Positions 29,281-40,699 of a stretch of 64,000 nucleotides of DNA are shown here, piece after piece. Origin of the DNA: Eremophila alpestris peregrina (lineage: Eukaryota; Chordata; Aves; Passeriformes; Alaudidae); NCBI GenBank assembly GCA_009792885.1, contig WMCF01000025.1, forward strand, positions 1,695,852 through 1,759,851. The letters run 5' to 3'. The notes under the pieces are model-generated. The model was not told the DNA's origin, did not search any database, and saw nothing but the letters and a program-made list of their open reading frames with translations. The position numbers and the translations under genes were made by a program. Every line of letters starts with the position of its first letter. The first letter of the stretch is position 1.

Positions 29281-29308
29281 TTTAAAATTAATTTAAAATT
29301 AAAATTTA
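29281..29308. repeat. AT-rich tandem duplication
   Basis: TTTAAAATTAA-type units repeated about two and a half times. It is a simple AT-rich local repeat. Confidence 0.6.
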
Positions 29309-32300
29309 CCAGTCATATCACAAGGGAGTTTCAGCCACATCCTGTGTCTGGGAAACTAAAATTAATAAAGACCTCAAGACCCATTCAAGTGTATGTCTCT
29401 TAATACAGAAAGGATATTTCAAAGTGCTTTTATCACTTATTTGTTTTCTTATTTATGAGGCCATCTGCAGCCAGTCAGTTCCTCTAAACCTGGTCACAGC
29501 TGAGAGACCCTTTTTTGTTGTTTTTGTGCTGTTCCTGACATGGAGCCTGCCTCTTAAAAAAACAAGATATGAAATGCACCACTCACCCACAGCTGCACCT
29601 TCTTTTCCCCCGTAGCTGTATGATTGTTTGATGTTAATGTGATCAAGGCCTGTAGGAGGTTGCTTGTTAACACCCTTATAAAAAGCAAAAAAGCATCTCA
29701 TGTACAGACAATTCATATTGATGGGTTGACAACTAAACTAGCATACTTATGCTGATTTTTTTCAGTTCTTGTAATTTTTCTGGGCCTTTTATCATTTAAA
29801 TATTTTTCAACAGCAGGAAGTCCTGCTGAATAAAATACCCAAGGAACGTATTTTAGAGACATATTAAACTATACCAGAGCACATTTTTATAAATCAAGAT
29901 CTAAGTCAATCTTCTTCTATTTAGTCTCACATCTTTCACATACACCCAAGCAATTCATAGTCTCTGTAAAGGCTCTCTTTTCCCACACCTCATTAGGTCA
30001 GGCCTGAAAGTTCCAGCTGTGGACAGAAAAGCTGCCATCCCCCAAAGGTGGAAGGATTTGTGAGTATCTTTTTCCATCTGCTTTGTGAGAAGTCAATCCT
30101 TGGAAAACATGGAAAGAAGGGTAAGTATTGGACCATGATAGCCACTACAGGTAAGTCTAATTTAGAAAGTTCAATATCTAAAATGTTATTTTTACCATTT
30201 CTCAGATGTTCTGCAGCTCAAGTGCATTCAGAGAGAATGGTCTTTCCTAATGCTATCTCCTAACTGAAGTTACCATGTCAATTTAAATGATCATCATTTT
30301 ACATTTAAACTATTAATCACAAATAACGAAGCAGGACCTTCTGCTTGATTTACTAGATCAACAACTGCAGATATGTCCTTGCAATAAAGTACGAGCAGAA
30401 GAAGCTTGTCTTTGCAAAATGCATTCAGACACCTTGCTTTGTGTCAGAGCTGGTAAAATAAGACATAAGAGTAAAGTATTTGTGCAACCTTTCATCTATT
30501 CTCTCCAGATGAAGTATGCAGGTTCCTTTTCATGTCTACTCTGGAATAAATGAACTTCTACCAATTCCATGTAAAATTATTCCACAAGGTATTGCTTTTT
30601 GGAGTTCTTGGGTTTCTTTCTGAGTTTCTTCCACTGACAACCCCAAACAAATATTTTTTAAATCTGAAGCTATATTCTTCCAAATTTGCACCAAGGGACA
30701 GCAGCAGATAAAATTCATGAATGTATTTTATCTCTCCGTATTCCTTTGTTGATCTGTTTCTTACTTCAGAAATTGCCTTCAGGTGAATCAGCAAGCATCT
30801 TGTGGGAGACTAAGATCTGCATCTCATAAATAAAAGAATAATCTGGTTCCATGCTAGTATCCATGCATCTTTCCTCCTTATACAATGCAAATATTAATAT
30901 AACCCATCATAGGCAGGCACTAAGCATGCTGAGGTGCTGACACACTTGCCTCTTTCTTCCTAAGCAAAGCCCTGCATATTCTAGAGGAAAGGGGTTTTGG
31001 ATGCTGCTGGTCAATCACTATATTCTGAGCTTGACAGAAATTAAAGTTTGAGGTTAGTCAATGAATATTCCTGAATAGTACAGTCAGCATACGTAGTGGT
31101 TGCTCTTTATCATCCCCATGTTATCTTTTTCTAAGTTTTTATCTCATATTTTGCCCTCTGATAGAGCAACTGGTAGCCAAAAAGTAAACAACTACCTTCC
31201 AGGAGATGAAGACTCAACATGCTAAAGGGATGAACTGAGTCAATTGTATTTGCAATTGTTTCAGTCTATTCTATACCAAAGTATAGATGAATATATGTAG
31301 CTTATACATCGCTCTACTTTTTTTCCCCACTGGTCTTGCTGTCCTCTCAATAATATTTGTCCTGTAATCAAGCAGGTCACAGTACTTCCATACAGAATGA
31401 ATTTCTCTAGCACTCTTCTCCAAAAAGAACCTAGTGCTTTAAAATAGACTAGTTTTTAAAAAAGTGTTTGGTGTTGTTAACTTGGAGCTCTCCTTTATAA
31501 AAACACTTCTCTGCAATTTCTACCTGCACCTGCAGGTGATAACTTTTCTTCATTACCAGACAAACAAATTTAGGCATTAATCCCACAGGAAGTACCATAA
31601 AATTGGTTTCAGCCTGCCTTTAAATTTCCTTGCTATTTACCTCAGCTAAATCCATGAACCAATCTCCAGCTTTGCAGCTTTGCTTCCTCAACTCATGTAT
31701 TAATGATATGTCAAAATCTAAAGCTCCCTGAAGAAAAGAGGTTGCCATGGGATACTGAGCGCTTAGCAGCAAAGTGTGGAAAGACGTATCCTGCTAAGAA
31801 AGGCCCCAAAGACCTTGCTGTGTCAGGCAGTATTACTTTTTATCTCTTTAGATGAAACAAAATCACTGCTCCGGGAGGCACTGGGCATCTGTCAACCCTG
31901 ATTGCACCATCACACTGACCATTTCAACAGGACCATAGGAATCCATTAGTTGAATGGAAAGACCTCCAGTTCCTCAAAAGCTCTGACTTTGCTGCGTTGT
32001 ATCTGAGTTGCTCTCTGGCAACACAGACAAAGAATTTCTCCTCAACAGTACCTGCCTGTAATTACCCTCTTCACTCTTAGCTTTTTAAACAACTCCAAAC
32101 CCATATGCAAAGAATTCGTGTGCTACAGATTAGTGACGCTTATGTGAATAAAGTGTGAATGCTTTGGGTGGGGCTAGCTAGCCAGGTGAGCATCATTTAT
32201 TCAGAGGTAAAGATGACTTTTGAAAAAGATGAGAAAAAGAAGAGATGAAGACTAGAAGATGTGATTGCTGAAGCATAATTTCTAAGAGAAAGCATTGCTT

Positions 32301-32417
32301 CTGCAAGAAGTGAGTGCTTAGTGAAGTCTGAGTTTTCAGAAGGGTTAACAAGAGAGAATGCATTTGTGACCAGTTCTCTGTGTGCATCAAAGACCTTGGT
32401 AACTGATGTATGTGGCA

Positions 32418-33180
32418 CCATGGAACTATAGAGTTGTCAAGGCTGGAAGAGACCTTCAAGATCATTGGGTGCAACTTTCACCCAGCATTACCACTGTAAC
32501 CCTTAAATCACTAAATCACATTACCCAGTGACAGATCCAGATGCCTCTTAAACACCTTTGGGAATGGTGGTGACTCCACCACATCTCTGGAAAATTTACT
32601 CCAATGCCTGACCACCCTAATGGTGATTTTTTTTTTTTTAATATCTAATCTGAAGCTCCCCTGTCTTAGTCTAAGGTAATTTCTTCTCCTCTCACTGCAG
32701 TCACAGCAGAAGTGATGGGCCCCAGGTCACTACAACCTCCTTTCAGGGAGTTGTAGAGAGCAATGAGGTCCCCCTTGAGCCTCCTCTTCTGAGACTAAAC
32801 AAACCCAGGTCCCTCAGCTGTTCCCCATAAAACATCCTCTAGTCCCTTCATCACCTTGTGGCACTTTGCTGGACATGCTCCAGCTCCTCAATGTCCCTTT
32901 TAAAGTGAGGGGCCTGGGGCTGAATGAGTACTCAATGTGTGGCCTCAGCAATGCCATGACCAGGAGGATGGTCACTTCCCTGCTCCTGCTGGCCACACTG
33001 TTCCTGATGCAGGCCAGGATGCCATTGGCCTTTTGGCCACCTGGACACACTGCTGGCTCATATTGAACTGAATGTCAACCAGCATGCACAGGTCCCTTTC
33101 TGGCAAACAGCTCCTAAGCCACTCTTTCCCCAGCCTGTAGAAGCATTTATATATTTCCATGGCAATGTAGTCACGCTAAA
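32418..33180 (-). mobile_element. CR1 LINE, 5'-truncated copy
   Basis: About 760 bp of CR1-family non-LTR retrotransposon on the minus strand. The 3' end is at the left, where plus-strand 'GTTGTCAAGGCTGGAAGAGACC' sequence gives the terminal signature. Moving right, the plus strand shows further CR1 landmarks: 'GGTGACTCCACCAC', 'CCAATGCCTGACCAC', 'ACTACAACCTCCTTTCAGG', 'GTTGTAGAGAGCAATGAGG' and 'CTGGCCACACTGTTCCTGATG'. The right side breaks off near 33180, as expected for 5' truncation during target-primed reverse transcription. A T13 run at 32627-32639 has expanded inside the element. The subfamily differs in sequence from the copy at 40.2 kb. I assigned it from memory of avian CR1; a RepeatMasker run would fix the subfamily. 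Confidence 0.92.
32814..33050 (-). pseudogene. CR1 ORF2 remnant (C-terminal side of reverse transcriptase)
   Basis: Minus-strand translation gives NGILACIRNSVASRSREV followed by a LRPHIEY-like stretch, a conserved segment of the CR1 reverse-transcriptase ORF. The frame is lost on both sides. Upstream, near 33.02-33.04 kb, the reading shifts within the stretch encoding 'VAKK-ANGIL'. Downstream the 'EHVQ' segment is in another frame and meets stop codons. It is a dead fragment of the copy at 32.42-33.18 kb, with no catalytic core and no start of its own. Confidence 0.85.
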
Positions 33181-36100
33181 ATGTTTAAAATTTTGCTTTT
33201 AAGGAACACAAATTGCTGCCACAGAAGGGCATAGTACATACCCAGAAGGGGCTTCTGACACAATCTTTTGCAACAAACAAGTTTACAGGAATGCAGTTCT
33301 GCCTGAAAATTATTAACAATAGAAAGACTGAGTTAAAGTAAAACTTTGCGCCCTTTTCTACATCTGGCAGCAAATTTACTCTTTGTAAGGGTAGCTATAA
33401 ATATTTGATTACAAATGTGCAGAGTGTGTTCATTGTTTCAAAAATCTACCTAAGGAGGCAATACTCAGCTGGTAAAAATGAATTTTGCATTTACATGTTG
33501 CATGTTTCTAATTAATTTCTTTGAAAGAAAACTTAACCAAATATTACCTCTGCATCATCAACGATGTTCAATTGACACTCAGGTGATATTGGAGATTTCC
33601 ATGCACAGGTATCTAAAGATCCAGAGCTGTGTCTTTACAGCTATCTACACACAGTGAACATACAGGATCAGGTCCTCTTTTGAAGTCATTTGTGCAGAGA
33701 GAAGTGAGGCAAAATGATGCTCAGAGGACAGCAAGCTCTCCAAGAACAAGTGCAGTGTGTCTGCTTCACCAGTGGCTGGTGGAGATAAGAGCAGTTTCCC
33801 TACCACAATAGTTCACAGTTGAAGACCGTGCTGGATTCTGCCAGCAGGATCTATTTTATCCCATGAGCATCCAATGCTAACAAGAAAAGAGTAACCAAAT
33901 ACTCATTTTAGCTGCACACTACAGATAACATTTTACAGTAAAACAAAGAACATGGTATTATTTACCTCCAACACAACAAACCCCTGATGAGTATTTCACT
34001 GAGACAACATCTGAAATAGTGTTCCTCTTTCTGAAAAGTCTGTATCACAAAAAATACAGGGAATTTTTAGAAAAGAAGAACACATCATTAAAGAACAGGA
34101 TATTGTGATTTATGGGTAAAGATTAAAAGATTCATGCACTGTTAAATTAAAGCTATGGAGATAGGGGGGTATGAAAATCCGTTTCAAGTATTAGAATGTC
34201 ATAAAGAATGAAATGGGAGAGAAAATATTTTGACTTAATGCACAAAAATTAGTGATAATTGAATGATCATAACAATAAGAAAATCTGGGGTGATAAGAGA
34301 TAAGGAAACACCTCTGAACAGGGCACTTTACTGCACCACACCACTTCTTTTCAGAAAATGATGAGGCTCACACCTCTTAATATAAATGCAAATGCTAATT
34401 TGGGCAAAATAGCAGGCAAATTCAGGCAAAATAGGAGAGGGCTCTCTGAGTCAGCTTTCTCCTGCAAACTTGCAAGACTAAATTAAAAACTAAGAAAAAC
34501 CAAATTGTATTGAGTTCAGAATAACAAATGAGAGAAGATTCTCTAAAAAGATGAGCTAAAAATTACAGTTCTTGGTTTTATTTAAACTTTTTCTCCTGCT
34601 GGAAAGCTCTGAGTGTTTTAAAAAAACCCACAACACATTACAAAAATAATACAAAAATTGTCTTTCTTGGAACATTTCTCCTTGAAAAATCTTTTTAGTT
34701 CAACATTATTTTAAGGGTAAGAAATCTCCTAAAAATTGCAGAATCCTTGAAACCAGATTTTTTTGTTTTGAAAGCAGCCATAGTGATTTTCTGTTGACTG
34801 TATTTCTTAATAAGCATAAAATCCTCATTTTTTAAACTGTATTATCATGAATCTACTGACCCATTTATTTTTAAATTTAAGAAAACAATAATAAAAAAGT
34901 AAAATTTAGAGACAAAAATTATTGAAGCAAGCAAAAAATTACTCAAGGTGCAACTAGTACCCAGCTCCCACTGTACACTTTTGAAAACTTCCTCCTCCCT
35001 GGTGCCCACTGGAAGCCCAATGACATAGCACATTTGAGTTTGACTGGTGATCCAGATAACCTGCAAAGAGCAATTAATTAATGCTGCAGTTAATTGCAGC
35101 AGCAATTCCCACCCATAGACCAGAACAAAACACACACAATGAATATCTCATTTAGGCAGAAAACAGGCCTGGAACAGTTTTTCATGAACAATGAACTGCT
35201 TCCTCATATCTTTGAATTTAACTTTGCAAGTCATCACTTTCAGGTGTGTAAGCCTGAGTGGGGCTTTGAAAAGCTCTTGTTGTAAGTCAGTGGCAAAACT
35301 TCCACTGACTCTTGTGAGCTACTATGGGTCTTTGTTAAAAAAAAACCACCAAAATGCCAGCAGTCTGAGAAATTGAAGATTAAACTTTTGGGAGGCACAA
35401 CACTGTCCCGCTTACTCAGAGTTGTAAAATGACATCTGCAACTCTGCAGTTCACTTGGAGAGTAGCTCATATTTGGGCCATTTGATGCCAGCCCAGCTGA
35501 TACAGACATTTAGTTTTCCTGGACTCGTTCTATAGTCAAGTAATAGTAGTACATAACAGTTGGCTCCTACTGCTCTCACATTTAGCAAATTTAAGATTAA
35601 ATTTTCACCTCAGTCCTGGTTCACTGCTGCTTTTACATAACAGAGATGCTGGGGATGGCATTTTGCTCTCCCATCAGAGCTTCAGTGTTGAAGCAAACCT
35701 CTGAAACAAACTTCAGCTCCCTTGCAGAGTGTAGAGAGCAAAGAGCAATGCAGCAGAGGACTACTTAGATCACTTAGAAATACGGGTATCTTCAACCACC
35801 CAGCCCTTTCAGTTAGAGACTGAGCTCCACCCTTGGAGCCTGTACCAAAAGAGACATTTTAATATAATCTCGGTTAAACACAGAAAGTCAGAGCAGATGC
35901 AGTTTTAGTTCCTGCTATAGGGTTGCTGCCAGCTTGCTGGTGTACAACATATTCAGTCTTGACTTCACATGGATATGGGGAACCATTTCCATTTTGCATT
36001 TAAATAAATAACCCAGGATAGCCGTTGAAACTAGATTGCCCCTAGCTTTAAAAAATTACTGAGTCTCAGAAATGTTGCCCTTGTACCTCAGCTCAAAGAT

Positions 36101-36339
36101 GACCTCAAATTGCCTATGAAAAAGCTAAAACTACCTTATTCTTGCCCCACTGTCATGATAGAAGAACACCTCCACCATCTAAATTTAATGCAGTGTAAAG
36201 ACATCCCTTTTTTTAGTGAAGACACGGCCTGGGGCTGCTGTGTGTGGAGGCATGGATGTCTTTTGAACTTCCTGAAGTCAGCAAGATCCCCTGGGTATTA
36301 TCATGTTTATTTTAAAAAAGGCCTATTGTTTTGGAAACT

Positions 36340-36600
36340 AAGATAATTTCTGAGGCTATTTTGAAACTGCTCTTTGAAACTGTTAATTGTTCTAACCTTC
36401 AATTTTAGGGACATCAGAGAAGTGATTAAAGATCCATTTCCCCAAACAGAGACACTATTTTTATTCATTTCTTATGTCCTATTTGGCTATTTATTGCCCT
36501 TATTGTTTCTTTTGATTGTTGCTAGGGAGAAGGAGATTAAATGAATGTGCAGCACATTCATTCTAGGGTATAATTTTTCTGGTATTTAAAATAATATATG
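36340..36600. promoter_or_regulatory. Candidate conserved noncoding element containing an 11-bp-arm palindrome
   Basis: Repeat-free AT-rich sequence with runs such as TGTTAATTGTTC, CCTATTTGGC and GGCTATTTATTGCCC. At its right part lies a perfect inverted repeat with 11-bp arms and a single-base spacer (36540-36562). A regulatory role is inferred; the inverted repeat is seen directly. Confidence 0.25.
36540..36562. repeat. Perfect inverted repeat, 11-bp arms
   Basis: Left arm AATGAATGTGC at 36540-36550, spacer A at 36551, right arm GCACATTCATT at 36552-36562. The arms match at every position and the symmetry stops on the next base outward. It could be a dimeric protein-binding site. A one-base spacer is too short for an ordinary RNA hairpin loop unless some of the inner pairs open. 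Confidence 0.85.
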
Positions 36601-37705
36601 CTAGATAATAGATATAAATTACTGTGTTGAGCTTAAAAGAGGATATTATTGTGCCATATTTAGTTCTATTTTTTCCTAGTCTTCCAAAAAATGTTTCCTG
36701 AAGGATGCACAGGAAGAAGACAGATATGATAAATGCAAACAGATTTCCTCTGTGAATGCAAGAAGCAAAACATAAGCCCCCAAACAACAAACAAAGAGTT
36801 TGTTTTCCTCTACAGAACAAAGAAGTTCCTCTCTAGACACTTTAATTATATTTTTTGTTTCTGAAGTATGTGCCTTCATGCATTATTTGGATCATACGTC
36901 ATAATTCTATGAATAAAAATAATTTCCTAATATACCCATATTATTGATTCACCTGTAAAATATGGACAAATATCCCCTACTTGGTGTTCAACTACATTGG
37001 GCAGGGCAAAACCCAGAATATCAGAAAAAGCGGAAAGCCAGTTAACCATTGTGTTTCGCTTTCAGTCTCTATTTTTTTTTTTTTCTGAAGAGATCGATTT
37101 CTTTGAGACGGTTGGTTTTTCCAAACGTGATTGGCAGGGAAGCAACAGATTCTGAACAGACCTCATGAGACATCAGCTTCATTAATAAAGGGCATTTCAT
37201 GAAACTGAAGCAGGTGGCAGAAGGAGGACTTCCATTGGAGCACTGCTAAACTGAGGTCAGTGTCCAGAGAAGGAGGAGGGATTTGCCCACTTCTGAGTGT
37301 ATCTGTGTGGGAGCCTGGGTCACCCCTTTGGGTGCCTTGGGAAGCTCAAGACCCTCACAAGAGATCCGAGGGTCTTGGGACAAAGCCAAAGATACCTGTG
37401 CTTTTGATCTGAGCCCCTGGAAAAAGCTGCCAACATTGAAAGAAACAAGCCAGGAGAGTTTAATTAGCATAATTATGAGTATAGCACAGAGTGAAAAGTA
37501 GAATTTTTAGATTTTAATATAGGGGTTAAGAGGGCAAAGATGGAGGAATTTGGGTGTGTCTATTCTCCTTTTCCCAGTTCTTCTTGTCCTCCATCTTCTG
37601 CTGAGGTGGTGACTTTTCGGGATTGGATTGCAGTAGAGTTTCACAGTTTAACATAGGTCCTAGGTACTGGTACATAAAGGAAAACACTATTCAAGTAGGT
37701 TTAAG

Positions 37706-37713
37706 TATAAAAG
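37706..37713 (+). promoter_or_regulatory. TATA-like box of the LTR
   Basis: TATAAAAG lies about 95 bp upstream of the AATAAA at 37808-37813. That is the usual U3-to-R spacing in compact LTRs. Present activity is unknown. Confidence 0.45.
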
Positions 37714-37807
37714 TTAAAGGTGCCCTTGTAGGAGGGCCAGACTGTGCTTTTCTGGCTGCCTGCACACTTCATGCTGGACAGAAAGAATTTATAGAGATAA
37801 GAAAAAG

Positions 37808-37813
37808 AATAAA
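37808..37813 (+). terminator. Polyadenylation signal of the LTR
   Basis: A canonical AATAAA hexamer, about 70 bp before the inferred right edge of the LTR. This position fits R-region polyadenylation. Confidence 0.5.
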
Positions 37814-37891
37814 CAATCTTCAAAGCAGACAGACTCCAGCTCTCCTCCGAACTTTATTACTTACTCTCAGGGCTCAAAAACACATCTAAAC

Positions 37892-40162
37892 TTGAGATAT
37901 TGGGCCTGGATTTGTGGGAATTCTGGACGGAGAACTGTCATGTGGAGATCTGTATAGCTAAAGCCAGGGCTGTAGGAATGGCTGTGCCACACACAATGCA
38001 CCACTTGGCTTGTGCCATTTTTCAATTTAAGTGAAAGAAGAGGAAACAAGTTTTATCAAGTTTTTATCCCCTTTTCAAGGGGATTGAGAGATATTTAAAG
38101 CTCCTGAAACTTGGGAATGAGTAGAAAGTTGTGAGTGAGTTTGGATAAAGCATTTTCATTCTCTTAGAAACAGAACCTGAAACAAGGTAGTTAATTCCTG
38201 TTGCTGACACTTGTCCAGAAGAATTCTGAGAGGAAATTCTCTCCTGTATTAAAAGAGAAAACATGCCTGTGGTCACAACCTCCTCTTACCTCCTCAGGCT
38301 CAGTTTCTACAGCTGACTGCCTTTGGGCACATGCCTCACATAGTTTTAACAGTGTCTCATGAGAAGGGGAACTTGGAAAGAGCAAGGTTTCATTCCCAGC
38401 ACTACCAAAGAGTTTCTTGTGAGCCCTAGAGCATCTCATTTCATCTGTACTGTTCACTTCTTTCAAAAATAAATACATAGCACTCACCTACTCAGCTGTA
38501 GACTAAAAGAATAAAAATATTAATGTACACATATCACTCAAATGTTGCACTAATAAGCATCACACAGAAGTACCCCTAAATATTCACAGTGAACAAGAGA
38601 TAGTCACATCAAAGTGTTTGGCTATCTTACATGAACTTTGCTTCTTTCTTTCACAGGTATTACAATATGCCTCAATTGTATGACCAGAATTTGTAAAAGT
38701 CGAATATTGGTTACCAGTGTCACTGATTTAGGGGGATAAAATAGTTAAAAAAAAAACCCTCATAAAACCAAAACAACCCAAACTTGAAAGAGCTTTGAAA
38801 GATGCCAGTTTGGACTTCATGACATAGCCTGTGATAGTTTCAGTTTATGACCGTTGCATTGTACATTTTCTGATGACCCAGAACTCTCAAGATATAATCA
38901 GAGTGGGAAACGCTGGAAGTACCAGGAAAGCTGTTTTTATAATAAAACCTTAATTCACCAATTTCTCTCATGACCAATGACCTTAGGAATTATAGATATA
39001 TTTAACAAGAAGTTACAAGACCCAGTGGTAATGGATGCAAGACAGAGTTACGTAAAATACCAGCTGCTTTCTTCATGGATCCTTTAAAATATGCGATCCC
39101 TGAAATTAAGTAGTTCTAGATATTATGAAGTGTTTAATATACTAGTGCAGTTTGTATCCTCTGTCAAACACAAAATAAAAGATTCCCAGAGTTCATAAAC
39201 TTATCAAATGCAAGACCTGGCATAGATATATGTGGGTTTCTTCTGACTATTAGGTTCTATAGAACTTTCATTTCTGACGTTTTCCCCCCTGATTTTTTAT
39301 CTGCTTTTCTATGTGCATGCTACTCTGACTACTTTTGTTGATATAAAGCCTAAGATATAATATAATAGGGCAACAAGAAGTTCAACCTCTGTATGTATTA
39401 CAGGGTGGAAGATGTTTTCTTTGAAGTAACTTCAGTTTTATAACATAAACATTAGGAAACTGAAAAATACAGGAACCAAGTGAAAATAATGATCATGCAG
39501 AGGTCAAGTGATAGAAAGCTAAAAACACGACTGCACAGCTCCACAAGAGAAGAAACTCAGGACACAAAAAAAGAGGAAAAAGCTGCAGAGACAGTGCCTA
39601 CTTGAAAGTCAAGATTTAAATTAAAGAAGAGATGTTGTAGGAAGCAGGTGAACACAGCTGACATTTTAGGGAATTAAGCAAAACCTTAAAAATGGAAATA
39701 GGGAATAAAAGAATAATGCAAAAGTATGGTTTAAAAACAGTTTTAAAAGAAAAGAGAAAGCACATAAGGTGAACTTTTGGTAGATTTGAAGATCAACTAT
39801 CAAGGGAAAAATGAAAATATTAACATTTAAGGAGATGGTGAGGGCTACAAAACATGACTCCCAAACAGCACAGACAATGTTAAAAGTCATTAGGAAGATG
39901 AAAAGGACTTTTCTGAAGATGTCAAATGAAAATACCCCTATACTACAGTATCACCTTAAGTAAACAGATGGTTAGGGTCAAGTATAACAACTGCATCAGC
40001 TACACCATTTCAACATTTTCAGATGAACCATTTCCATGTTAAGATATGGCCCCAAGTTGGGACAAAACCAAAGTGTGCAGAACTCTGACTAGTGCACATG
40101 TGTGTTACTGCCACTTCCCAGAACGAAGACTCAAGGAAATATTTGCAACCAAAATCTCCCCA
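37892..40162. other. Noncoding sequence between LTR and CR1
   Basis: No gene or repeat recognised beyond an A/C-rich patch at 38747-38784. The longest open frame is 98 codons at 38191-38487 (minus), with no domain. A purine-rich stretch occupies about 39.54-39.73 kb. Confidence 0.55.
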
Positions 40163-40699
40163 AATCACAGAATCGCAAAATATGCTGAACTGGAAGGCAT
40201 CCACAAGGATCATCTAAGTCCAACTCCTGACCCTGCCCGGGACACCCCAAGAACCACACCATGTGCCTGAGAGCAGTGTCCAAACACTTCTCGAACTCTC
40301 TCAGGCTTGGTGCTGTGACCCCTTCCCTGGGGAGCCTGTTCCAGTGCCCAACCACTCTCTGGGTGAAGAACCTTTTTCTAATGTCCAATCTAAACCTCCC
40401 TGGACACAATTTCAGGCCATTCCCTTTGGTCCTGTCACTGGTTACCACAGAGAAGAGATCAGTGCCTGTCCCTCCTCTTAGTGAGGAAGTTGCAGACTGC
40501 AATGAGGCTCCCCTCAGTCTCCTCCAGGCTGAACAGACCAAGGTACCTCAGCTCCTCCTCATTCAGCTTCCTCTTCAGACCCTTCACCATTTTTGTTGCC
40601 CTCCTTTGGACACTCCAACAGTTCAATGTTTTTCTTGTACTGTGGCACCCAAAAACAACCCCATCGCTGGAAGTGAGGTTGCTCCAGTGCAGAGTTAGC
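40163..40699 (-). mobile_element. CR1 LINE, 5'-truncated, best preserved copy
   Basis: About 540 bp of CR1 on the minus strand. The 3' terminus is at the left: plus-strand AATCACAGAATCGCAAAATA is the near-tandem 3' tail, followed by 'CTGAACTGGAAGGCATCC' and 'AGTCCAACTCCTGACCCTGCCCGGG'. The body carries the typical 'GGGGAGCCTGTTCCAGTGCCC', 'GGTGAAGAACCTTTTTCTAATGTCCAA' and 'CTCCAGGCTGAAC' landmarks. Similarity ends near 40699, where the 5' truncation lies. It is less diverged than the copy at 55.9 kb, so probably a younger insertion. The 145-codon plus-strand frame at 40261-40698 is merely antisense to this element. Confidence 0.95.
40236..40690 (-). pseudogene. CR1 ORF2 C-terminal remnant, frameshifted
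   Basis: Minus-strand translation shows the C-terminal part of the CR1 reverse-transcriptase protein in two frames. From about 40690 to 40525 one frame carries VQRRATKMVKGL and LGLFSLE. From about 40525 to 40236 another frame carries VTSDRTKGNGLKL, FRLDIRKRFFTQRV and HWNRLPREGV. The frame changes near 40.52 kb, just after the 'FSLE' segment. The catalytic palm region lies upstream in full-length CR1 and is absent here. No promoter or start is present. Confidence 0.9.

Larger units (their letters stand above)
14607..32417. other. Long noncoding stretch, no gene seen
   Basis: About 17.8 kb without a recognisable exon, RNA gene or transposon. The longest open frames are 117 codons at 15208-15561 (plus) and 107 codons at 18493-18816 (plus). 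Neither has a domain, a membrane pattern or a convincing splice setting. The block at about 15.2-15.6 kb is somewhat richer in G+C than its surroundings. Simple runs are present: A15 at 16456-16470, A-rich at 17380-17400, GA at about 18548-18562, and ATT repeats at 24305-24320. Two AT-rich stretches (16.79-16.99 and 22.01-22.24 kb) look like possible conserved noncoding elements and are listed separately. Confidence 0.55.
33181..37245. other. Noncoding sequence between CR1 and LTR
   Basis: No gene recognised. The longest open frame is 96 codons at 34845-35135 (minus), with no domain. It holds a near-palindromic element at 35076-35100, a repeat-free AT-rich stretch at 36.34-36.60 kb containing a perfect inverted repeat, and a T13 run at 37072-37084. 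The rest is unremarkable single-copy DNA. Confidence 0.55.
37252..37885 (+). mobile_element. Probable solo LTR of an endogenous retrovirus (songbird type)
   Basis: About 634 bp with LTR architecture on the plus strand. A GC-richer 5' part is followed by a TATA-like box TATAAAAG at 37706-37713. A polyadenylation signal AATAAA lies at 37808-37813, then a short pyrimidine-rich R/U5-like end (CTCCAGCTCTCCTCCGAAC). The 6-mer CTAAAC occurs immediately before a TG at 37246-37251 and again at 37886-37891, consistent with a target-site duplication. The right edge reads CACAT rather than a clean CA, so the exact end is off by one or the terminus has mutated. No tRNA primer-binding site follows the right edge and no gag, pol or env similarity lies nearby, so it is a solo LTR. 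I recognise the central and 3' parts as resembling a common passerine ERV LTR. That is memory-based, and the left boundary is the weaker one. Confidence 0.68.

Noticed and set aside
40261..40698. Longest open frame of the window, 145 codons on the plus strand
   Set aside because: It is entirely antisense to a CR1 element whose real coding remnant runs on the minus strand.
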